This document shows, piece by piece, positions 1-7,565 of a stretch of DNA of 10,432 nucleotides (position 1 is the stretch's first letter; every line of letters begins with the position of its first letter). The notes beneath the pieces were generated by a model that was not told where the DNA came from, did no database searches, and was given only the letters and a program-made list of their open reading frames with translations. A program made the position numbers and the translations under genes. The DNA is from Dichomitus squalens LYAD-421 SS1 (Eukaryota; Basidiomycota; Agaricomycetes; Polyporales; Polyporaceae). Location: the NCBI RefSeq assembly GCF_000275845.1, contig NW_006766916.1:49004-59435 (forward strand), written 5' to 3'.

Positions 1-282
1 ACCACTGATACCACTATTCTTGAGCATTATCTGGATATTGTACCTCTGTATCACTACTGAAACAAGCACATTGTAACAACCTAAAGTCTTCTATCACATG
101 TTATTGCCCTTCTTCTAATAGACTATAAAGCTGCTTCTACAGCCTTAAAACAGACTGGTTTACAACTAGTGTATGGATGTCTATGATAGATATTATTACA
201 TAAGAAGTATACAAGATGTGTGACTGATAGAACACCAATTGCTCAAATTGAGGCCTGAGTATACTGAAGTCAACATGTAAAG
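1..282. other. AT-rich gene-free stretch
   Basis: This segment is clearly richer in A/T than the rest of the window. It has stops in all frames and no open frame with coding character. No terminal repeat, tRNA or recognisable transposase piece is visible. The compositional break near 480, where GC content rises, suggests an old mobile-element remnant or gene desert, but nothing in the sequence identifies it. Confidence 0.4.
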
Positions 283-457
283 TCCAAGTTGTGGCCCAAG
301 TACCCCAAGTACCCCAAGTATATAGACTTGGGTCAAGTCCGTGTACTTGGGACCAAGTACATGGACTTGGGGCCAAGTACATGGACTTGGGGCCAAGTAC
401 ACGGACTTGAGTCCAAGTACATGAACTTGGGCCCAAGTATGGGTCCAAGTCCGTGAC
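283..457. repeat. Minisatellite of 20-bp quasi-palindromic units
   Basis: Tandem 20-bp units start at 353, 373, 393 and 413; the first two are identical (CCAAGTACATGGACTTGGGG). Diverged units precede them (314-332 and 333-352), and truncated copies follow at 433 and 445. At 291-320 a shorter subrepeat of about 9-10 bp (ACCCCAAGT) runs into the array. Each unit is nearly its own reverse complement, CCAAGT-n-CATG-n-ACTTGG, so single strands could fold at every unit. The long minus-strand open frames across the array come from the periodicity and are not genes. Confidence 0.9.
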
Positions 458-690
458 GTTTTCCTGATGCACAAAACGGCGTGTGGAGAACCTGAGGTCA
501 TGCCAAGTCAGGCAGGACATAGGCCCAGATGAAGAGCAGAAATAGAGGGCACAATATGGATGTAACGCGCTCAGGACACGGTAGGAGTGAGGAGACGCGC
601 CACGGACTCGCGATTGTCAGCCGCAGAAGGTAGGAGGAGCTGGCTTGAGTGTACTTAGCGTGCGAGCGTCGAAGGAGCACGTGACCACGA
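458..690. other. Gene-free gap with an E-box-like site
   Basis: No supported gene lies here. A CACGTG hexamer sits at 678-683, thirteen bases before an ATG at 691 that opens the longest plus-strand frame of the next region. It may be a remnant of the promoter of the broken gene that follows, but a six-base palindrome alone is weak evidence. Confidence 0.25.
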
Positions 691-1790
691 ATGAACCCTA
701 ACCCCTCTCTGTCCCATGCGTCACATGCTCTCTGTCCGGCCAGCGACAACCCTCACACCTTCTGCTCGACTAAGTCACATGGAGTCCACACAAACCTCGA
801 CTTCTCCTGGAAGTCTGGAGGTCTCCAGTCCCTCTTCAAAAATTTCAGGTTTGCTTCGCTGACGTTGGATGGGAACTTCAGACAGACAGGCGACGGAATA
901 GAAGAAGTCTGGGGCCTAAACGGTGCGTCGCCGCTGCTCTCTTTTCAGTTCCCCTCCGATATCCTTCCCTCCACACATCTCCGGCTCAGACAGCCAGCCT
1001 TTTTCCGTCTTGCTTTGTGTGCACAGATGCTGTCAATACGCACATCGGACGAGGAGCCTTGTGTGTCGCTCCTCGGGTTCGGCCATGCATATGATACCGG
1101 TGCTCTAACATGGGTTCAATGTCGTATCTGTTGTGTATGCTCGTGCACCCCCGTTGTTTGGAGTTCATATTTGACGCTGCCAAGAGCGCGGAGGAGTGCG
1201 ACTCCGAGGAGGAACCACTGGGAAGACCTCGCGCTCACGGGCCACTGCGACCGCACTCCGACGTTCGCATAGCTTTTATCCGGGCCCTTTTTCTCCACCA
1301 ACTAAGAGACTACTATTGCGATCTTTGTATCACCGTTGTCGCTAGATCTCCCTGTAAAAACACCCAATTCATCCAGTGGGTTGCCAAGTCCATTTACTGG
1401 CGAGCCTCGACGCCCACCCTCTCCTCACCTCAGTTTGCACCCGCATTTCTCCGTTTCAGGTTCGGATTCATCTACACAGGGACACTCGTATTATGCCAAA
1501 CTACCTTCGACACTCTACGCCGATTTCGACATCATGCGATTGGGGACCTACCTCGGTCTCAACACTTAATGACGAGATTACAGCTCGTGTTGCTCAGGAG
1601 ATGACGCACGATCTCTTTCACGCCTTGTTCTACTTCTGCGAGTATGAGGTCTTCATCAATGGCTATGGGGTACAGGGGGTCGCCGTTGCTGTCAATGCGC
1701 ACGTCGCGCCTCGTGTGTACTCGAATTCCCTTGATATGAGAATATCGAGAATCCCCATGACGTTGGTCGATCTGTTGTAAAAGAGGTATT
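691..1790 (+). pseudogene. Degenerate BTB/POZ-like gene
   Basis: The recognisable part is 1461-1735, where protein similarity jumps between frames. FGFIYTGTLVLCQTTFDT starts at 1461; YADFDIMRLGTYLGLNT starts at 1516 in the next frame. LNDEITARVAQEM, followed by LFHALFYFCEYE, starts at 1565 in the third frame. WGTGGRRCCQCARRASCV then LEF starts at 1666, back in the second frame. The pieces are contiguous, so introns cannot explain the changes; at least three frameshifts are needed. From memory, the order tyrosine-threonine-glycine turn, a helix like VQEMMHGLFHAF, then a GTGG-C-QCARRA-VLEF motif is that of an agaricomycete BTB-domain family, whose proteins act as adaptors or regulators. The 5' extent is uncertain. 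A 193-codon open frame from ATG 691 is C-ending-codon rich in its first half and may be the N-terminal part, but I do not recognise it. Confidence 0.5.
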
Positions 1791-3068
1791 GTACCTCAGT
1801 ATTTGCTGCGCGTGACCCCAAAATCGGTGCGCTTCTCGTGCTGCGTCTCCAGAGCTTTGCTTGGTATGGTTATCAACCGGGCCCACCCCAAATGGTGATT
1901 GTGTCGCTGTTGAAGACATCGTGCAGTTCTCTGTCAGGAATTCTTCTTCCGTACGTCTTCGCCGTTTGATCCACGTGTGAACATGGCATGAGGTTGATGC
2001 ACAGCTACGCAACAGGTCCGAGCTTCCCGACAACTATGCGGCACAATACATATACGGGGGATTGCAATCGCTCTCATTCGTCCACTCGGCTGAACCCTAT
2101 CCTCTGCCGCTCGACCCGAAAAACCATCGCTTTGATTCCATGAAGCGCACGATTGTGGTCAACGCTATGTCTCTAGTCCATCTGAGCGTTGCTGGTGACG
2201 TTCTATGGGCGTGCAATGTCGCACTTCTCTCCTGTCTCTTCTGGCCACGCGATCTAGTCGGCTTGCCCTCCGTATTCATCCATTGCACCCTTCTGCTCAC
2301 TCGTATTGCACGTGGCCGGGCCGGAGTGTGCAGCATTCTCTACCGTCCTCAGCAAACATCACGATGCGTTTCCACTCCTTACATACTGCAAACTGTGGTT
2401 TGCATGGACGCCAACCAGCGACGTCCATCTTGCGGCGGAACTCCTGCGCAGGAAGCCGTCCCTCAAATGCTTGGACTTCACCAACATGGGAAAGATTGCG
2501 TATAGATCTGATCTCAGCAATGAGCCAGTGTTGAGCATCCTCCGCGAGCTACCTCTCCTGAGGGTTTTCGGGTGCAGTCTATTTCAAGATGATCTGACCT
2601 CGGACCATGTCATGCGTCTCGGTCGATACGTTCCACGCAATCTGGATGCGTTGTCTATGCTGTTCTGCGTCAGTAAGACAGCGGTCAGTGATACAGATTG
2701 GGAGCAACTGGTAGGGCATTTCCTTTGTCGTGTGACTCCTAATACTGACAACTATCAACTAGTTTAAAGGGTGTTCGTCTTGCCGTTATCTGCACATTCG
2801 ACAAGAACAATGGCTGGGCCTTCGTCATTTCATTTCCAGGTGCCTGCCAGACTCCGTGGAGCTTCTCGGTTATGACCACGACCTACGCTGGGTTCTACGT
2901 GAGTCAGTCACCGGAGATGTGTCATGCACAGACAGTTGGCCCCCTACGAGGGTGTTGTTCGCAACAGCGAATGATTTCGGTTGCAAAGAATGGAAGTGGC
3001 TGTTTAGGCATCATGGCCCGACTGCCTGGAGGCTCCGCGATCCACATAGGGTAGACGACTCAGCATGA
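1791..3068 (+). pseudogene. Degenerate LRR/F-box-like gene
   Basis: Coding-like text moves between frames. FAARDPKIGALLVLRL, then QSFAWYGY, starts near 1801. A second frame carries VEDIVQFSVRNSSSVRLRRL, a TGA stop at 1978-1980, then ELPDNYAAQYIYGGLQSLSF and more up to LLSCLFWP near 2247. A third frame, RLALRIHPLHPSAHSY, follows at once. From about 2306 the frame changes again and stays open: DVHLAAELLRRKPSLKCLDF, later LPLLRVFGCSLFQDD and NLDALSM. A 52-nt intron (2711-2762, GTAGGG...CTAG, branch-like CTAATACTGAC) joins it to 2763-3068, which reads CRYLHIRQEQWLGLRHF and LGYDHDLRW and ends at TGA. The spaced leucine strands resemble the repeat half of basidiomycete F-box proteins, ubiquitin-ligase adaptors. 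No F-box itself is visible, so the name is tentative. The intact 3' pair of exons might still be expressed. Confidence 0.45.
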
Positions 3069-3467
3069 ATAGTAACTTGTGTGCTCGAAATCGTTCTGCC
3101 GCACAGGGCTATGTTATGCGCCAAGGGGTGTGACGGGCCTATTGCTTAAGAGGAACAGTATGACGTGAAATCAGGGACATATAGAGGTAGTTAATGAATC
3201 AGCTTAATATTGTTATCGGGTGCGACGAGCTCGCCCATCGTATCGCTCAGGAGTATCTGACTGTCAATGTCCGGGATTGAGCCTTCCCTTGAGAACCGAA
3301 CCGATACAATAGCGCTGCCTACTAGGATGCCTATTTGTCGGATCCCCGTGTTGTATCAATATCTTCCAGTCGCACAACCTTGATATATAATCTCATGATG
3401 AACATGTTGTCGGAATCCACCACTGAAATGCACATCATTACATGCATCTTCAACCTCAACTTAGGCC
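3069..3467. other. Intergenic, no gene seen
   Basis: I find no open frame with coding character here. The stretch separates the 3' end of the plus-strand pseudogene from the 3' end of the minus-strand reductase, so it should hold both transcript ends. No clear AATAAA signal stands out on the minus strand just beyond the reductase stop. Confidence 0.4.
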
Positions 3468-4903
3468 CTAAGCCCAGGTCTTCTCTGCCTCGACCAGTGC
3501 ATCGATCGTGTCCTCCACCGTCTTGCGCCAGTCGACGTACTCAGTGATCCCGAGCACCTGCTTCGCGCGAGTCGTATCGTTCTTCGATAGCGGGCCCGGG
3601 AGCTCAACTGCCTTCTCCAGCGACGGAAGCCTATTACGCAGCCCAGGGCGGGCCTCGTAGAGGTGCTTGACGGCAACATCCCAAGTGAAGGTTTCGGGGC
3701 TCGAGACGAGGAACCGCTTCTCCTGACGATCGGCACCGGCGGGCAGGGGCGGGAGCTCGAGGGCGCGGACGTGAGCACGGGCGATGTCGCGCGCATCGAC
3801 GTGGAAGGGTGGGGTCTGGAAGGGGAGGGGGCCGCCAGCTTCGCCAGCGATGAGCTTGTATATGAATCCTACGCTGCTGAGAGAGGATTTGGAAAGGGGG
3901 AGAACGGGCGGGCCGAAGACGAAAGGAGGTAGGACTACGCCGCGAACAGATATTAGATGTTGCGAGTCGAGGGAAACGTGGATGGAAAAGCTTACGGGTC
4001 GCGATGTCGATGTCGAGGTGCTCCTTACTGAACGCCCAGACTGCTTGCTCCGCCAGGATCTGCGCTCCAAAGTACGCATATATGGATTTACCATCGTGTT
4101 GGATAAGATCCTCACGGGACGTCTTGCCCCAGGCTATTCTGGGTGTAAGCCGTAATTCCAATCAACATCAACTATGATGTGACACGTACTCTCCTCGAAG
4201 AGTGTGATGCCCTTGTAGGACTCCGACAAGTCCGCTACACCCAAGGAGAGATCAATTAGCAATCGCCTTGTGATTTGTCATGAGGATGGCGGCTTACGAC
4301 TTAGAAGTGTCACCCAGCTGCTATTCAATACCAATTTCTTGACCCCTTTATCGTTCGCTTGGCGGATGACATTCAGCGTTCCGTCTATGACGCTCTGGAC
4401 CGGCCTGTCAATGTCATGATCAACGAGAAAAATTGACGACACTCGCCTTAATGAGGCTATCCGCACTGTCCTTGTTGAGCTGAGACGCTGGAACGTGAAC
4501 GACCGCGTCAACCCCTTTTGTGCCAAACAATAGAGGATTTCAGTTAGCCGATGTACGTACGAAAAGAGACAGATTATGAACCATACCTTGAAGTGCCTCT
4601 GTGAAATCGTCCGTTGCGATGTCGTCAATTTGGATGGCCTGAAACTCTGGGACCGCCTTCCAAAAGTCGCGCAGAGTGTTGACCTTCGCGCCGCGAGCAG
4701 TGCTAGAGTGCGGTGCGTGTCAGGAGCGCGAGTATGGGATAAGAGAAATAGATGGACCCTCGGACACGATATCCGGCAGATAGTAACTGCTGGACTACGT
4801 GACTGGCGATGTAGCCGGACGCGCAAGTGACCTGCCGGACGATGAGCTCAACTTGAAGTCGCGCGTTGACAATACGCACCAGAACGAGCTTGCTGGAAGA
4901 CAT
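3468..4903 (-). CDS. Extended SDR ketoreductase/epimerase-like protein, 8 exons, 345 aa
   Basis: Exons, in transcription order: 4903-4880, 4831-4758, 4702-4587, 4514-4447, 4394-4298, 4234-4186, 4138-3996, 3934-3468. They sum to 1038 nt, in frame from ATG to TAG, with introns of 47-72 nt. Order: Rossmann start LVLVTCASGYIASHVV (residues 6-21), cofactor-specificity region RGTARGAKVNTL, GVDAVVHV, IDGTLNVIRQA, strand with the catalytic serine LVLNSSW (115-121), WGKTSRED, active-site helix YFGAQILAEQAVW from Y165, LLPPFVFGPP (191-200), then FHVDARDIARAHVRALELP near the end. The family (PF01370-type extended SDRs related to Gre2 and dihydroflavonol reductases) reduces carbonyl substrates with NADPH in the cytosol; the substrate cannot be told from sequence. 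Odd points: the first glycine of the TGxxGxxA loop is Cys11, and the YxxxK lysine is Gln169, so activity may be lost. Intron 4395-4446 uses a GC donor. Everything else looks intact. Confidence 0.85.
4395..4446 (-). other. Probable GC-AG intron in the reductase gene
   Basis: After the codons for DSADSLIK the sequence reads AAG/GCGAGTGTCG and the next exon resumes at CCAG/AGCGTCATAGAC (SVIDGTLNV). Only this junction, or a poorer GT donor six bases later (GTCGTC), keeps the frame. The GC choice gives AG/GCGAGT, close to the known GC-AG consensus AG/GCAAGT. It also leaves 17 residues between the HV and IDGTLNV motifs, the spacing I expect from relatives. The ATTGAC upstream of the acceptor could be the branch site. 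Confidence 0.6.
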
Positions 4904-4977
4904 TTCTGTTGGTTCGCTGTTCGCGTGAATAAATCGGTGCGACTGTAATTGTGCTGCTCAAGGAGTTCTCCTCTGGC

Positions 4978-4985
4978 TTTTAAAA
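4978..4985 (-). promoter_or_regulatory. TATA-like box upstream of the reductase
   Basis: TTTTAAAA lies 75-82 bases upstream of the ATG at 4903, a usual distance for a fungal core promoter element. It is symmetric, so strand comes only from context. A second AT motif, TATAAAT at 5033-5039, lies further up. Confidence 0.35.
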
Positions 4986-4989
4986 GACG

Positions 4990-6171
4990 TCCACTCCTCC
5001 GTATTCATGACACCGGTGATCGGGATTGAGTGTATAAATCATGGGTGAGTAAGGCATTCAGCCACGTAACTTTCCATATCGGCTCTATGCCTTACTTCTG
5101 TCTCAGGGGGCCTGTTTCCAGGTGCAGGATGACTTAGCAACGTGTCGAGGTGAGTATGACAAAGCAGGCTTGGGGAGCTCCACTCACCGTTGCTGCAAAT
5201 GATGCAACTAACCAACTTGTGCGGCAGGCAGAGCTTGGCTTTGATGAATCGACTTCGCCCATTCCCGACCGGACGTGAGGTATAAGGTCATTCAGTTGAG
5301 CTGTACAGAAGCTGAATGGATCCGGTAGCTTCCAGCCGGGCTGGCTAGTCAGTAGTGCCTTTGACTTGTGTGCGGGTTGATGAGGCCAGCGAACGAGGAC
5401 CGATCCGCAGTGATCCTGCCCACGAATGCTTCCGAGAGCAATCTAAACCGACAACTTGAATATCTGACTCAGATGCAAGCAGCCTCGGGTATGTTGTCGA
5501 CAGCAGAGCTGCGAGCACATCGGACCGAACGTCTTTAGACGCGTGTCGTGAGAAGTTCACGCAGCCACTGTACTCACTGCCCACATCATCCGTCATGTTA
5601 TGCCCCACGTTCTCACCTCTTCTTCTGGGCACGGACACTTGGCGACTAGACGAGCGCGAATGGAATGAGGCACAAGCTCGTGATAAGGAATTCTCGCTCG
5701 AGAATCTCTGAAGTGCCCTTCACAGGGAAGCACGCTCGACGCACCACCCTGGCTAACCGATCTATAAGTCGAAGTTACGGCGATATCAGGAACGGCTACG
5801 CCCCAATCGATGTCACTGTCAACATGGTTCCGTCTAGTAAGTTAGTTCGTTGATGCTAGCTCGGGCTGATGCGGGGAGAAGCTTGCAATCTCGAACAAAC
5901 CAGCCCCTGTCATCAGAGCTCTTAGGGCCCGTCATGCCTGGCAGCCATATGTTTGGGCCTTCCTCCAGGAAAGCGGTTGAGCGGCCCTTTGAGGATGTCA
6001 CAAACAATGACGACGACGACCTGCATAGCCTTGCCGCTAAGCATTCTGCTGAGATTTTACTCCTCCGGCTTCTACAGACATCAACACCCGTCCGAGGGTA
6101 CGCCGCAAACGCATATTTGGTTCCATACACCTGTACACGCATATATGCATGTGCCAGCCGCTCCGAAGACT
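4990..6171. other. Long region without a supported gene
   Basis: No recognisable protein or RNA gene was found on either strand. Good-looking donors occur (GTGAGT at 5045 and at 5150) but the exons they would define do not stay open when joined. The longest open frame runs from ATG 5853 to 6434 on the plus strand. It has mixed codon use and resembles nothing known to me, though LLGPVMPGSHMFGPSSRKAV and the following acidic NNDDDDL tract read somewhat protein-like. A minus-strand frame of about 83 codons ends at 5345 and lacks codon bias. The stretch may be gene remnants. Confidence 0.35.
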
Positions 6172-7047
6172 ATGGACGCAGCCCCGGAAGAGGAGCGGAA
6201 GCGGCTCGCCAAGGCAGTGCTCTCTCGCCCCGCTTGGAGTCAGATAACGTTCATGCTGTTGCATTCAGCTTAGTTCTTGCTTGTGGCAGGAAGTGGATTA
6301 ACCTTCCCTTTTCAGAACCAGAATATCCATGCGACCAACAGTCGACCAGTGATCCACTTCTCATGTACTGCAGAGATCCGGACCCTCTCACAAAAGTCGA
6401 TTCGCCTTACCTGCATGGGCTACGGTCGAGGTGAGCGAGCTCATCGCCACTACCTCCTGGGTCGCTCGATCCGGTTCAACTCCACGGTCCGCAACCCCTC
6501 CCCCCGCGCCCAGTCCGTCTTCCGAACCCGGGGCTCCCGCGAGTGCACGCGGCGATATGTCGGCGTCCTCCAGCTCGGCGGCGTCGACGACAAATCCTTC
6601 GCGTTGCCTAGTAGCTTGTGCGACCACCGAGTTTCCCCGGGCTAGCCTCGACCGAGGCGACGTTCTGGGATCTCGTAGTGGCGTACGAAGGGGACGATGT
6701 TTGCCTAGAGCCTGTGATAGATACGCACGACCCGCGCGATCCACAAGCGTACGCGTTGAGTCTCCGCAACTCTCAATATACGTTCATCTGCGCCGTCTCT
6801 ATATTCGTAGAAGCTTAGTTAGCCAATAATTCGTCCACGTGAGAATACATAGTCACATACAGACTTTGGAGTGGCACCATATGGGCCACTGGCGATTGAG
6901 ACTGAAGGCCTGCGTACGGGCCGAAAGGACGTCTTCAGTCCGCACACGCTTGACTCCGATGGACCGACCTCCGAACATTCACTACCCTCGCGCGTTCTTC
7001 ATTCAGCTCTGGCAGCCCCTCGAGGCGTGTACATGAGTGTCGAATAG
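6172..7047 (+). CDS. Tentative 4-exon unrecognised protein, about 247 aa
   Basis: Proposed exons 6172-6238, 6290-6610, 6646-6806 and 6853-7047 join in frame to 744 nt. Support is mainly codon character. MDAAPEEERKRLAKAVLSRP (exon 1), the stretch RFNSTVRNPSPRAQSVF to VGVLQLGGVDDKSFALP (exon 2, strongly C/G-ending), FWDLVVAYEGDDVCLEPVID (exon 3) and APYGPLAIETEGLRTGRKD (exon 4) all read as protein. The model is weak at its joints: the first donor is GTCAGA and the second intron would be only 35 nt. Without the second intron the protein would stop at 6643-6645. I recognise no domain, signal peptide or membrane segment. It may be a real small gene, a decayed one, or several fragments, and RNA evidence is needed to choose. 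Confidence 0.25.
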
Positions 7048-7565
7048 CGCCTGGAGGGACCTACGCGAACAGTCGCTGGCGAGGCACGGGCCCGCTGCAG
7101 TGACATCTCAAAGGAAATATGAGAAAGACTATACCACTAGACATAGCCTTCAGCAAATCTTGTACGCACGCAACAACAGTGCAGGAGCAGCTACTGAATT
7201 GTGACTCAAGCCGCCAGCGGGCTGACGGTCCGACCGACTCCCGAGAGTGCCGATGTGCTCTCGTCCGCTTATCATCGCAGCAAAAGTATCGCTTTCATCA
7301 CATCAACGGACGATGTGCCCAACAGTCTCCTCGGCGCACTCAACCTCAGGAGTGATAAGTAACTCACAAAGTTCTGTGGGTATTCGCAAATTACAACTAT
7401 GAAGGGACCGTAACACGTCTTTCGCCAGGTGAGTAATACAGTAGTAAAACAGCCACGATGCAGATCGTACACGTCGTTCCCCAAATGGTCTTCCAACGAC
7501 TCATTCGTTCATGACACATCTTCACGCTAGTACCCGGGACTGATCTTCGCACCTCAGCCTTCCGA
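7048..7565. other. Intergenic, no gene seen
   Basis: Short frames occur on both strands (7119-7355 plus, 7272-7496 minus), but neither has codon bias, motifs or flanking splice context. The right end should contain the 3' untranslated region of the minus-strand gene that stops at 7566. Confidence 0.4.

Noticed and set aside
137..520. Minus-strand open frames of 101 and 127 codons across the minisatellite
   Set aside because: They arise from the repeat periodicity (recurring TWxQVxxLGPK-type text) and have no independent coding evidence.
4139..4190. Frameshift and premature stop in the reductase at the text VDVDWNYGLHPE followed by TAG
   Set aside because: A 47-nt GT-AG intron (4139-4185) removes this text and restores the frame into WGKTSRED, so the gene is not broken here.
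5041..5278. A tiny three-exon gene starting ATGG/GTGAGT after a TATAAAT, with further donor GTGAGT and a CTAAC branch-like site
   Set aside because: When the exons are joined by coordinates the frame hits a stop within the second exon; the attractive reading needs one G fewer.
5345..5638. Minus-strand open frame of up to 97 codons
   Set aside because: It has no codon bias, no motif and begins at a non-ATG codon; the first ATG leaves about 83 codons.
5853..6434. Plus-strand open frame of 193 codons
   Set aside because: The longest single frame of the region, but codon use is mixed, no family is recognised and its 3' half overlaps a frame with stronger coding character.
6388..6744. Minus-strand open frame of 118 codons that reads protein-like
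   Set aside because: The C-ending codon bias lies in a plus-strand frame; the minus frame is open because stop codons are rare opposite such GC-rich sequence.
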